Shown here one piece after another: positions 46,081 through 56,483 of a stretch of DNA of 64,000 nt. The notes under the pieces were generated by a model. The model was not told where the DNA came from, ran no database searches, and was given only the letters and a program-made list of their open reading frames with translations. The stretch lies in the NCBI RefSeq assembly GCF_918797505.1, contig NC_092800.1, positions 35,950,263 through 36,014,262 of the forward strand. The letters are read 5' to 3'. The DNA is from Bemisia tabaci (lineage: Eukaryota > Arthropoda > Insecta > Hemiptera > Aleyrodidae). A program made the translations under genes and the position numbers. Every line of letters begins with the position of its first letter. Positions within the stretch are counted from its first letter, which is position 1.

Positions 46081-47485
46081 TTCATGCAAAATACTCGACT
46101 TTTTGTGTGAATATGGGATGGAGAGCGCAAAGTAACCAAAACGTGGGTAAAATTTTTTGGTCGGGTTTTCCTTGGATTGTACTATTCTTGCACTTGTTCT
46201 GCACTTAATCTTAAGACCACTGTTCAAACTTTAATTTTTAACAGGTATCGAAATATTTACCTAGCGGTGAAACTTGATGTGGATTTCCTGTGACACATGC
46301 AGAATATGCTCACAAAAATCAGAGTGCTGCTCTTTTTCTCGTAAATTGCTGAAGAATAAGAGGAAATTATAGACACATCTGATAAGTGGTCAAGTTGATT
46401 CTTGTTAAACCCGGCCAATTATCATTTACCGATCTAATTTAGTGCCTTCATTTCCTAAATACGAGGAAAAAACGAGCTACAAATTAAAGTGTCATAGAGT
46501 AAAATGTTCCTTAGGAGTATATATTATTGTGGGAATCTGCCAACCAGTTTCAACAGAGCAATCACTTCATTTCTTGAACGCTTGTTTCCTTCCGATAAAT
46601 GCTACCCACTTTAAATTGCATACTATCATCAACTTCACTTGCAAAGATTACATTACCTTTTACCTCAAGAATGCATCCAGATTTCAACACTGAATCACCG
46701 CTATCTTCCCTTCTCTCAAGAGCTCAGATGATAGCTGTGAAAATACGGGTCCGTATCACACAAACGATCTTTTAATTAATTTATCTACTATATCCTGCTC
46801 GCAAGTTTGTGATAATGGGCTATTTCTCAAGAGTCGCGGGTCGCTTGGCCGCGCACAGTTTTTACGTTTCACAATTTCCGCACGAGGCCAGTCCTATGCC
46901 TTCAAACTCGACTTCCTAACGAGACTGCCAGATTGTGCAATAACATTTCAAACTATTTGTTCTCCCATCGCTTGATTCTCGAAATTTGATCTCGATTTAA
47001 AACTTACAATTAGCAGGGGACAAACTTTGTCTGTTAAGCATCAGAGCACTGAGAGGAAAATGAAAAAAATATTATCTATGGAATTTAAAACACATTGAAT
47101 TGGGTAAATAATTAAAAGAAATGCTTCCATGGGAAAGGGAGATAGTAAGAAGAAAATCTAGCAACTTGAACCATATTTAAATTTCATATTTGAGCGGTGT
47201 TAATTATTTTTAAATGACAGTATTTCAAATGGTACCCTTAAAATGTTATGTAAATTTTCTAAAAATATCTTTTCAAACATTGTAAATACGTTGAAAATGT
47301 TTAAAAGTGCAATGTTTAAAAACTTTAAAAAAGTTTAGCCTTTGGTTTAGACTAAAACAAATATAGGACAAAGGAAAATAATAATAACTTTCTGATAAAC
47401 ATATTCATCGCTGATTTTTATTTTTGTTGAAAAATAAATGCACGAGTCTTTAAGTTGAGTTACAGGAGGAATTACTGATTTTTCA
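46081..47485. other. Unassigned AT-rich interval
   Basis: No repeat or gene recognised. The 83-codon frame at 46442-46693 is unassigned. Confidence 0.35.
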
Positions 47486-47789
47486 GTGGAATCTAGCGAC
47501 AGTGTTTTCTACCCCATTGATTCCCTCTTTCCGGCCGGTGCGTGCAGCAGGGAGGACAGGAATTTATTCCTGCAGGAACGTCATGTGGAGTCTTTAATTC
47601 GCTCCTTTATTTGTTTGTTTTTCATAACTTCGTTTTATTATGCCTGGCGACAAATGGTCCAGAATGTGTTGATAAGGATCCTCGACCCGAATACCTACTT
47701 TCCACTCTCATGTCTAATGTCAAAGCTGCAGGAGAGAAGGAACTTGGTCCTCACAATAATGCATGGAGAGAAATGGATTGCTGATTCAA
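47484..47789 (+). pseudogene. Candidate Cys-rich exon remnant, possibly ADAM17/TACE-like
   Basis: A plausible acceptor (gaattactgatttttcag) precedes an open region. One frame reads FPLSGRCVQQGGQEFIPAGT then SCGVFN and, after a hydrophobic stretch, CLATNGPECVDKDPRPEYLL, ending at a TGA (47782-47784). The LSGRC ... GT-x-C ... C-x-x-NG-x-C-V spacing recalls the membrane-proximal region of ADAM17/TACE proteases. An in-frame TGA lies 5 residues before LSGRC, so it is broken in this frame. Another frame is open for 143 codons from within the same exon but runs into repeat G and looks less protein-like. The similarity is weak and by eye. Confidence 0.28.
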
Positions 47790-47914
47790 CAATGGAGAAT
47801 TTGCATGCAAATTGTTTATTGCTTCATCTGAAAGTGCCTAGACAGCTAATTTCACAGTATTTTTTTCTTTTTTTTCTATTTGATATGGGAAATAGTATGA
47901 AAATTAGTAGTAAA
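47790..47914 (+). repeat. Family G repeat, copy 2 (partial)
   Basis: ggagaatttgcatgcaaatt, tattgcttcatctgaaagtg and tttgatatgggaaatagtat align with 48165 onward. Confidence 0.7.
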
Positions 47915-48165
47915 TAGTGGGAAAAGAACTTAAATAATTTTTTATCTGGGCTGTTATTAAATATGCCCAAGTTTAATGATTCTGATCGGTCACAATACTC
48001 GGGAACTGATCGCAACAGAATTAGGTTGGGTTAAGTTAGGTCACGCAACTAAACTAACTTGAAGGCAAGGCGGGAAGTATCTTCCGAATTGAAGGCGCTC
48101 CCGAAAGTGAATTCACAGCGTTGGTGGCCTGCGTAACACCCCTCCACGTAAAGGAGTTCCAACGA
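47915..48165 (+). repeat. Family F repeat, copy 2
   Basis: Runs from gaacttaaataattttttat through tttaatgattctgatcggtc, ggttgggttaagttaggtca and attgaaggcgctcccgaaag to ggagttccaacga. The terminal part is open in one plus frame (IEGAPESEFTALVACVTPLH, VKEFQR). Confidence 0.82.
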
Positions 48166-48485
48166 ATGGAGTATTTGCATGCAATATTTTTGTTTGCTTC
48201 ATCTGAAAGTGCTGAAAGAGCTGATTGCACCGTATTTTTTATAATTTTTCTCTGATATGGGAAGTAGTATAAAAATAGATTTGAAAGTTAGAAAATGCAC
48301 CGCCTAGCGACGTCATCTGGCGGCATTTTCCATTTAAATACACGTATCTTAGCACATTACATCATTGTTTTCATATCTTCTCCAATAATTATTCAATTCA
48401 TGAACCATAAGGGTATCCTCGTGTTCAGTTCACTCAGTAGTTTTCACTTAAACACGAAATTCATCTATTTCAGACACCTGCAAAT
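48166..48485 (+). repeat. Family G repeat, copy 3
   Basis: Shares tttgcttcatctgaaagtgc, gatatgggaagtagtat, gaaaatgcaccgcctagcg and cgtcatctgg with the copies at 45.8 and 47.8 kb. Confidence 0.7.
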
Positions 48486-48719
48486 TCTCTATTACATTTT
48501 TAAAAAATATGTCTGACATGCTTCAAATGTACATTTTACAAACGTGGAGACCTAATTTAACCACGGAAGTGGTTGAATTATCAAGTTTTATTGTAAAATT
48601 TACATTGAAACATGCCGCGAACACTTATTTTAACCACAAAATTGCTATATCAACAATTTCATTTTTTTCTGTGCGTCCAGCTTTTTTTTTTTTATGGTCG
48701 AGTAAAAAAAGACGAGTCT

Positions 48720-48922
48720 GTGGCCGTCAGTGGCGAGTCGTGAATGATCGATATTTCGGTATATATCGATTTACTATCGATATTTCCTCATTTGAAGCTA
48801 ACGTAAAGCATCACTTTATTGATGTGTTCGTTGCAAAAACCTTGTCAATCGATCCTTTCTCATAGGTTTAAATGGCAGATCAATCGATATATCGGAAAAC
48901 ACGTTACGGAACTGGTGGCCGT
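48720..48922. mobile_element. Family D hAT-like MITE, copy 5, perfect 8-bp duplication
   Basis: The element is 48728-48914, bounded by gtggccgt at 48720-48727 and 48915-48922. It is slightly longer than the others (187 bp) because the atatcgat segment of the left arm is partly duplicated. Confidence 0.92.
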
Positions 48923-48950
48923 GGTTCGCCAGAATGTTTCTTGATGTGGA

Positions 48951-49257
48951 AGAATGCATCGGTGCGATTTTTGTCCAAAATTTTTCTGATTTTTGCACAA
49001 GATCAGATGAAAAATCAGTGAAATTTTCAGTCAGAAATGCCCAAGATTATTCTGCTAAAATTGCGATTTGCGAGAAGAAATTTTGCAACATTGGAATATC
49101 GTTACGCTCTCTCGCGGGGAAAACGACAAAAACTGGCCACATTTTTTGAATTTAAAAATATACATTACTAGTTTCCTAGAAAATTTGCATTTATCAAGGG
49201 AAATTGACAAAATTTGTCCAAAGGACCATGCGGCGCTTTTCTTGAGCGCAGCAGAGA
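48951..49257. repeat. Family AA half with family C-like end
   Basis: gaagaaattttgcaacattg, gaatatcgttacgctc and gcggggaaaacgaca match one AA arm; ggcgcttttcttgagcgcag at the right resembles a C terminus. Composite and eroded. Confidence 0.45.
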
Positions 49258-49740
49258 GGACGCACGGCGAACCCGAAGACAATCTCCACGAGCGGGCGAG
49301 GGGGAGGGGACGATAAAAAAGTCGAAGATCACACCTCTGCCGAAATCCTTCCTCGGTCCTTAACGGTAAAAATGCAGGGAAATAAAATAAATAGCGCCGA
49401 TCAATTCTCTCGGGGGGTAAAATACTGGAATCCTGATTTGTCCCGGCATAAAGTTATAAATTGATACTCATTTGGCACATTTATTTTTAACCCCCCGCCG
49501 CCGCCCCGCGAGGAGACACCCCGATATTTCACTCTTCGAGTACCGGGTCCGCCGTCGTTGGTCGCGAGAGCCCTCTAGCGGCCATCGGGGGAGGCGCCCG
49601 CGATTACGGGAGATGACAGTGTCGCGATCCGTCGAGCATTAGCCATTTATTCCGGGCGGTTATCGGATCGGCAGAATTTGTTAATGGACCATCAGACGCA
49701 GCACGCCGGAGCTTCCGTCGCCAACCTTCGACTTTCGGCT
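49258..49740. other. GC-rich unique-looking island
   Basis: C/G-rich segment (about 49480-49640) with no repeat match. No credible frame. Possible regulatory or unique DNA. Confidence 0.4.
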
Positions 49741-49741
49741 C

Positions 49742-50487
49742 CGCCATATTGCCGAACGCGGAGATTTGTCGGATTTTCATCAAAATTGGATTGCATTTTG
49801 CAAAAAGGAACCAGCAGAATTACAATATTGCTAAGATTGTGCAGCTCCTTTTGTCTTTGAAGGAATACCTAATTATCTGTAAACAGTTTCTAGTTAAGTC
49901 GCTAAAAACTGTAAATTTCGGACAAAAATTACCATGTAAATTTCACATTATTTCATGATATAAATCGTTATATTGCAATGGGTGAAGTTGCACAATCTTA
50001 GCAACAATGCAATGCACCTGGTTCCTTTTAGACAAATGCAATCCAATTGAAGTGAAAAGATGTCCTTGCCACTTCCAGCGCTAGCTTTTGCACCTCCGTT
50101 TGTGAAAATGCGATATCTCGGGAGGAAAACGTACTGACAAGGGGCGCAAACAGCTGCCAAGCGTGCCAAAACGCCTTCATTTACTGTACATGTAACACGC
50201 ACAACCACCAAGTACGTATAGTTGTATCCAGGCGTTTTGTCGCCATATTGCTAAACGCAGAGATTTGTTGGAATTTCCTCGAAATTGAAGTGGAAATGTG
50301 TCCTTCTCACTGTAGCACTTCTCGTGTTAGCTTTTGCACTTCCGTTTACGACATTGACCTATCGGAGAGCTTCCGAACTGGTATAGTGCGCACACCGATG
50401 TTATGCGCGCCGAAACGCCTTCATTTACTGTACATGCAACACGCACGACCATCAAGTACGTATAGTTGTATCCAGGCGATTTGTTAC
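49742..50487 (+). repeat. Tandem duplication of a 238-bp unit carrying family Q motifs
   Basis: Unit 1 starts cgccatattgccgaacgcgg and is split by a family S insertion; unit 2 starts cgccatattgctaaacgcag at 50241. Both contain agcttttgcac-tccgttt, then a Q motif ending gtatagttgtatccaggcg (50165-50236 and 50408-50482). Confidence 0.85.
49784..50048. mobile_element. Family S MITE with AATT duplication and an empty site
   Basis: The element is 49788-50044, with ggattgcattttgcaaaaag at the left and cttttagacaaatgcaatcc at the right, and inner gctaagattgtgcagct / gttgcacaatcttagc. AATT flanks both sides. The sister unit has the uninterrupted site tcgaaattgaagtgg at 50279-50293. Confidence 0.9.
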
Positions 50488-51580
50488 TACGACTGCTTAG
50501 CGGCTCTAATATACAGGCGTTTCATGCGGAGATAATAAGTTTCAGGGACCATTCACTAGCAATCCAAGCGATGTAATTGAGTGAGGCAAACGTTCGATTC
50601 GGAGATCAACGCTGTTTCTCGCCTGATTATTATTGATGAGCAATTTTTTGAGCAAAAAATTATAAAAAACTTTAGGATCGATCTGCAATGATGAAAAGGC
50701 CAATGACATTGGGAGAATATTACGCAAATAGTGTCTATTTTAGAAACTAAAGAACGAAACTATATTTAAATCTTCTAAAATTTCTGCTTGCTAATTATAT
50801 GTTTAAGTTTGCACTAGGAAATTGATTGGCGTTTCTTACCGAAAATATTACTTATTTTCCTCCGATTACACGAACAAATTAACAAAATTTCGGACAGATA
50901 TTGCAATCATATTTCTGAAAAAAGTAATTGGTCCGAGTCAATTTTGCAACCTTGCAATGTTTTACTTTTCTTCATTTGGGATACAATGAATATCTGGTAA
51001 CCATTGCAGAAGCTCGCCTTTCACATTCACTACGCCGAGTGTTAAAGGTACAAATTAGGCTGTACAGTATTATTACAGAATATCACGCATAACTTTATGC
51101 AATTCAACTTTAATACATTTACTGATAAAAAAGTATATTTTTTTTCGAACAATGTGGCAGCTGTTATCCCTTCTCGGGGATTCGACACGAGACACTGAAT
51201 GCATTAACCCAATTTCTGAGTTATCGCCCTTGATTGCAGGCTGAAAAGTGAAATCCAGCTTAATCCCTTCTCTCTTTTTTGCCCCTCCTCCCCACCACTC
51301 GCAGATCTTGGAGCAAAGATAGACAGTTAGTTTCAAGCATGGGCGAGAAATCTCCTCGGATGGAAAAATACATTCGATAGCGTCATCAATATTTTTTACT
51401 CCGTCTGACCCCTTTCGTTTGTAAGGGGGCAGTTGCAAGATTGTTTGTATTTTATTCATTTGCGAAAATTACTAAAGAATGATAATTTTTTAATTTTCAT
51501 GTTTCTTTTCCGCAGGTACACAGCTTTACAACGTTTGTGTTCCCATGAAAACTGTTTTCCTTCCTTTCCTTTTGTTTCAG
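50488..51580. other. Unassigned interval
   Basis: No repeat family recognised apart from a weak AA-like patch near 50935-50985 (caattttgcaaccttgcaat). The 128-codon minus-strand frame at 51073-51459 is unrecognised. Confidence 0.35.
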
Positions 51581-51724
51581 AACCGGCCCCTATTCGAAAA
51601 TAAATACGATTTCACTGTGGCTGTGACAACAAAACGAATCGGTTGCCAAACAGAAGCAGAATTTTGCTTCTCACACCGACTTCTTTTCTCAGAGTGTGCT
51701 TGCACAAACGTAGATTCCATTTGA
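51581..51724 (+). CDS. Candidate terminal exon, Cys-rich, function unknown
   Basis: A strong polypyrimidine tract and acceptor (ccttcctttccttttgtttcag) end at 51580. The plus frame that follows is open for 47 codons: NRPLFENKYDFTVAVTTKRI, then GCQTEAEFCFSHRLLFSECA and CTNVDSI before TGA. No start codon is needed if this is an internal-to-last exon. The FC-x9-CAC pattern resembles a segment of the ADAM17/TACE Cys-rich region that lies upstream of the LSGRC motif. Here it is downstream of the 47.5 kb fragment on the same strand, so the two cannot form one normally ordered gene. The opposite strand also has a 70-codon frame. The coding call is tentative. Confidence 0.28.
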   Translation, partial: NRPLFENKYDFTVAVTTKRIGCQTEAEFCFSHRLLFSECACTNVDSI

Positions 51725-51966
51725 GATCTTCCGGAATCGAGACTCAATTCCGGACGATTTGCCCCATTGAAATCTAATTTGTCTCCCATTTCTACATCTC
51801 CCCTTCCTGTTTCACTTCTTTTGCACCACTTTTAACACTATCCCACCATTATCCGTCACCAACTCGGTCATGCATCTTCGAAAATCGTTCAAAATTAGAG
51901 CACTCATCACTCTTTCGGCCGCCATTGGACGAACGAAAGCCTTCCGCAGCTGCAAAGGCTTCTCTT
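51725..51966. other. Unassigned interval
   Basis: Pyrimidine-rich, no feature recognised. Confidence 0.35.
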
Positions 51967-52275
51967 AATCCGACCCGTGTGATAAAACTGCGCTGTCAAA
52001 TCAGGGGTTTATCGCTTCGCGATGAATCGATTAATCTGCCATTTAACCTATAGAAAAGGATCGATTATTGAGATTGACCTCAATAATCGAGTCTTTATCA
52101 TAGCTTCAAATCCCATTCGTGTGATAAAACTGCGCCGTCAGATCAGCGGTGTATCGCTATACGATGAATCGATGAATCTGTCATTTAAACGTATGAAAAA
52201 GGATCGATTATCAGAATCAGTTTTAATAATCGATTCTTTACCGTAGTTTTAAATGGGTAAATAGCGATATCTTTC
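51967..52275. repeat. Family D relative in a 142-bp tandem duplication
   Basis: Two units, with gtgtgataaaactgcg starting at 51977 and 52119, each contain cgatgaatcgat, catttaa, ggatcgatta and taataatcga blocks of family D but lack the cagtggcg terminus and the gcgaacacc centre. An older or related element. Confidence 0.7.
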
Positions 52276-52793
52276 AGTCAAGATGATGGAAGGAAGCTAG
52301 AATTAATGCGATGGAGAAGAATGGAAATCCAAGCCCGGAGGAAGAGCGGCGCCAGATTTAAATGTCTGGTCTTGAGCGCCCGAGCAATTACTGGATAATT
52401 TTAATTTATTTTGATTAATAGGAGGAGAGAGCTGGTTTGGATTTAAAAGAATTTCAACCGTCTTAAGTACACTCGAGCAAAATTGAGCTAAAATTAATTT
52501 TGATGAAGGTTCTTCCGACCACAGAAAAACACCAGATCCATTTGATTGTGGTTTTTGCGGAGTTATAAATGGACGCCTCCGTGGTCTTGGAGAATCCAAC
52601 CCGCATTTCTCTGCAAGTCCTAAATTTTAGTCTCTAATAATTGCGTGGGCGTTGGGGTGCTTTATCGTTTGATAGAATGTTGAAATATTATGTGGTATAA
52701 TTACGAACTTGAAAATATTTTTGGAAAAATAGTCGATTCAGAAGAGAAAGGCGGCATTTATTTCACTAATTAAATGTATTCAATTAAATAGTC
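52276..52793. other. Unassigned interval
   Basis: The 98-codon minus-strand frame at 52303-52599 is unrecognised. No repeat match. Confidence 0.35.
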
Positions 52794-52955
52794 CTTGATT
52801 GGGTTCCTCCTGGGAGAATATGCAGAGGGTGCCCAATGAAAGGTTGGAGGGAGGGGATTGAAGTCGAAATGTTAAGGTGCTCAATGCCCCAAAATTTGTG
52901 GTTTGAAAGAGAGCAGTGGAGGTTAGGAGTCGTAGAGCGCGAGGGAGTGTTGTAA
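52794..52955 (+). pseudogene. Non-LTR retrotransposon reverse transcriptase, C-terminal tail
   Basis: The plus frame reads LDWVPPGRICRGCPMKGWRE, GIEVEMLRCSMPQNLWFERE and QWRLGVVEREGVL then TAA. This is the tail of the same RTE/CR1-like family as the 22.8 kb remnant (P-P-G-R, GWREGIE, ER-x-QWRLG). Only the last 53 residues remain and the frame has stops just upstream, so it is a 5'-truncated dead copy. Confidence 0.82.
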
Positions 52956-52977
52956 AGCGACTTATATGTACGTGTTT

Positions 52978-53050
52978 TATTCAAGTTTCCTTTGATAAAA
53001 TATGAATTTATTGGAAAAGTTGTAAATATTTTTCTACCGATTTTTCAGAC
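52978..53050 (+). repeat. Family C interior fragment
   Basis: ttcaagtttcctttgataaa, atatgaatttattgg and ttttcagacag match the C interior. Confidence 0.5.
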
Positions 53051-53053
53051 AGT

Positions 53054-53527
53054 TCCAGGATCATTGAAATGTTGCTAAGATTGTGCTCTTTCGCCCATTT
53101 CAATACAACTATTGATATCCTGAAAAAGTATGTAATTTACATGGAAATTTTTGTCCTAAATTTACAGTTTTAGAGAGTGAAATAGAAACTGTCTGAAGAT
53201 AATCATGGTTTGTCTTCCAAGACGAAAGAAGCTGCACCATCTTAGCAATACTCTGGAAAAACACATTGGATCTAGAGTCCAGACTCTTAAAAACATCGAC
53301 AAGAAAAAGTACTCTTGATTCAATCAGAACCTAGAGTAAATCAAGAACCAAGCCTCTTAATTTAAGCGGATACCGTCTTGATTCAAGCAAAAGTCCGATT
53401 GAATCAAGAGTATTTTTTCTTGTCAATGTTTTCAAGAGTCTGGACTCTAGATCCAATGTGTTTTTTATTCCAGTGTATTTTGATGCTCCTGGTTCTTTTT
53501 TGCGAAATGCAATCCAATTATTCCGCA
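53054..53527. mobile_element. Family S element, copy 2, interrupted by family A
   Basis: gctaagattgtgctctttcg at the left pairs with gctgcaccatcttagcaata before the A insertion. After it, gatgctcctggttcttttt and tgcaatccaatt complete the right end. The left terminus is lost. Confidence 0.75.
53249..53477. mobile_element. Family A MITE, copy 8, TA-flanked, inside family S
   Basis: The element is 53251-53475, with ctctggaaaaacacattgg and gttttttattccagtg ends and TA on both sides. Confidence 0.93.
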
Positions 53528-54675
53528 AATTAATTTTTTATCTGAAAATTACAAGGAAAAATATGCATATCTTTCCTCAAAACTGTCCTAAAAAAGAGAT
53601 AAAATGCCCAAAGAGAACGACCACGTAAACAAAGGCTCCTTTGTAGAAAAAAGTATGAGCTGAGACTAGACCTCGATAACAAGACACTGCGACCACGCTT
53701 GATATCGTATTCTTTGACCTAAACGTTTAAGTCCGTCTTTTATAATCAGTTAACCTGGTCAGAAAAGTAGACACATCCAACATTAAGCCGGGCAAAGCCT
53801 GCTCAACACACTTTTGATAGGCCGTTTATCACCTTCATCCCCGGGGATCATTGCCGGGGCAAAAAAAGCGGCGATAAAAACCAAAGCAGGAACAATGTAG
53901 AGACAAAACTTGATCGATTTTCGTGAACATAAAGGAGCAACAAAACCCGAATACAAAGAGAGGGTTAGGCCGACGGGTTCCCCATTTTTCTTTTTCTCTC
54001 CTCCATTGTGTCTGCTCTTTCGTCTTTCACGAGGCAGTAAAAATCATATACTGGAGGTCTGAAAGTAACTCCGCCCGCGACGCTGGAGCATTCTACCGTG
54101 TTGCGAAAAACAGCCGTACCTCCACTCTTGATTGAGCCTCGAAGCGCGTAAGACGACACTATAATGGGGGCTCATGCTCGAATGTAGTTACGGCTGTGTT
54201 TCGCGGCGCGGCAGCATTAAAAGGAACAATGTTGTCTTTTAAGGAGGGGAGATCTCTCAGTGACGGAACTCACCTCAGCAAGTCAGAGAGGAATTCGATT
54301 TTACGAACCGAACGATCCGTCGCCGGCCCACGGAAACGGGCTTTTATCTGACAGCGAAATGTTGCGAAAATAAAGAATAAAAGTCTTTCTGAGTCGGATA
54401 TTTGACCGTGTAATGCTGACTGACAATATCGGGTGCTCAAAGAGAACAAATCAACTCTGTTAAAAAAAGTCGCCTTTGAACACATCGATGTTTTTATTTG
54501 GACGTTTTATCATGTGATACCGCTCGTGTATTGCTTAGGGCACGCCCGTGTGTTTAATTAACACACTGTTGTGATCCGTTTGACTTTTTTTTACTAACGA
54601 CTCATCAAACATCCTAACGACAAGGTTGTTCCACTGGGAATACAACATTTACAACTCGTAACAAAATGTTGAATT
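53528..54675. other. Unassigned interval
   Basis: A ggggctcatgctcgaatgta block near 54166 recalls one arm of family R. No gene recognised; the 64-71-codon frames overlap on opposite strands. Confidence 0.35.
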
Positions 54676-54910
54676 CACTGGAAAAAGCTATATGTATTTG
54701 TAGTTACAATAACCTTGATCAGTGGTGTTTCATATGAGCTCTTAATTAGTAATAGCCATAACTAATAGTATTGTTAATGTTACCATTTTGTCACTAAAAT
54801 CATCATATAACTATGATAATACTGTAATCTTCGTAATGGCACCTAATTGAGTATTCGTAAGAAACACCACTAATACCAGCGGTGATTTCTACCATAGTTT
54901 TTTTCCGCGG
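54676..54910. mobile_element. Family T hairpin element
   Basis: Outer ends cactggaaaaagctat / atagtttttttccgcgg and a stronger inner pair agtggtgtttcatatgag / ttcgtaagaaacaccact. AT-rich centre. Single copy. Confidence 0.62.
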
Positions 54911-55212
54911 CGTAAACAAACAAGCCGCTGTATTGATTTGTTTTTTCCCTTTATTTTATAACAGTAAAGTTTAAGGATCAAGAGTAAATTATTAAATTGT
55001 CTAAATTAAACTGAAGAAAATCCCTCGAAAAGCTCGATGAATTAGAATTGCAATCATCTTAAATTTTCGAATTTTGAAACTTTGACTAAAAATTCGAGTT
55101 CCCTGTCAGAAAATACCCCTTAGAGTTACTTTTCATAAAGTTAATTGATATACATGAGCCGAGGTAACATTTACCTGCCAAACCTACAAAGTGACGAAAA
55201 TTCACGGAACGG

Positions 55213-55560
55213 AAAGGAAAAGAAGTTAAATAATTTTTTATCCGGGCTGTAATTAAATATGCCTAAGTTTAATGATTCTGATCGGTCACAAAACTCGGGC
55301 ACCGATCGCAGCAGAGTTAAGTTGGGTTAAGTTAGGTCACGCAACTAAACTAACTTAAAGGCAAGGCGGGAAGTATCACTCGAATTGAAGGCGCTCCAGA
55401 TCGCAACAGAGTTAGGTTGGGTTAAGTTAGGTCACGCAACTAAACTAACTAAAAGGCAAGGCGGGAAGTATCACTCGAATTGAAGGCACTCCCGAAAGTG
55501 AATTCACAGCGTTGGTGGCCTGCGCAACATCCCTCCAAGTAAAGGAGTTCCAACGAGTTC
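55213..55560 (+). repeat. Family F repeat, copy 3, with 95-bp internal duplication
   Basis: Matches 47915-48165, but the segment from gatcgcagcagagttaag to ggcgctcca is repeated in tandem (starts 55304 and 55399). Confidence 0.85.
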
Positions 55561-55692
55561 AGGATATAATAAACAACGTTGATGAAGTGTTCGGAGGAAG
55601 AACACCTTGATTTTGTAAAACTGCTTGAGTTTTTCTTGAACGAAGTTGCCATACTGCCGCACATACTCCATTGCAAATGTGTTAATTCAATT
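55480..55692 (+). other. Conserved open segment at the end of family F, unidentified
   Basis: One plus frame reads IEGTPESEFTALVACATSLQ, VKEFQRVQDIINNVDEVFGG and RTP then a stop; the next frame continues EEEHLDFVKLLEFFLNEVAI then LPHIL. The first part is shared with the copy at 48.09-48.16 kb (IEGAPESEFTALVAC ... VKEFQR). It may be a frameshifted piece of a host or transposon protein carried by the repeat. I recognise no family. The minus strand is also open for 75 codons. Confidence 0.35.
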
Positions 55693-56023
55693 TAATTGAA
55701 TAATCTTTGATTTTAAGAGGTATGAATTTTCAAAGTTTCATGAGAAAACTAATTTTGACTCCAGAATATAAACTAATTTTACACGAGTTTCCTGACATTT
55801 CAGATCCCTCGTACACTGTTAAAAAAAATTAGCTCAGAGCACGACCTATATAAGGAAGTCGCTCGGAAGTCACTCATCGCTCAGGGCCAATTTCCACGGA
55901 GTTGAAAATCTCCGACGTAAGTATGGAAATGCTGAGCTAAAGTAACTCAGGCATAAGGACGGGCTGCGTCGCTGGCGACTGCCCTCCCCTTACCCCTGGC
56001 ATCCGTCTCATACCCCGATCCGT

Positions 56024-56102
56024 TTCACCCCTCTCCTCCCTCCCTCTCCTCTCCTCCCCTCCCTCTCCTCCCCTCCCTCTCCTCCCTCCCTCTTCTGCCT
56101 TT
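56024..56102 (+). repeat. (CTCCCTCC)n polypyrimidine tract
   Basis: About 80 bp composed almost entirely of C and T, in repeated cctcccctccctct units. Confidence 0.95.
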
Positions 56103-56483
56103 CCCTTCCACCTGTAACTGCAATGTATGTTCTTTTTTTTTGAAAAGATGTGAAGTTGTACTGCAAATCAAATCATGTTTGAGGAACTTTCGGGCCAATA
56201 TCCCACAAATTCGGAGCCAAAGTGTTTTTTGAGTTGCAAACACGCGACGGAAAATCAATATTTGTCATAGCTGAACAGCTGTCTCCAGTAATTTCGAAAA
56301 CGCTTTTAGACAAAGAAAAGTTTTATAGATATTAAGTATTTTGTGAACATAAATTCAGTGTAAGCTTAAAAAATAAATATACACGATAACAGAATTCTAA
56401 CTTTACTGGACGCCACGCCATACCCATATAATCAGGCTTTGATGCCCAAAAGTATCATACGAGCTAAAAAGAATAAATGACAA

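Noticed and set aside
47486..47917. 143-codon frame taken as a complete gene
   Set aside because: Its C-terminal third lies in dispersed repeat G and the N-terminal ATG-like start sits at a splice-acceptor context; a different frame looks more protein-like.
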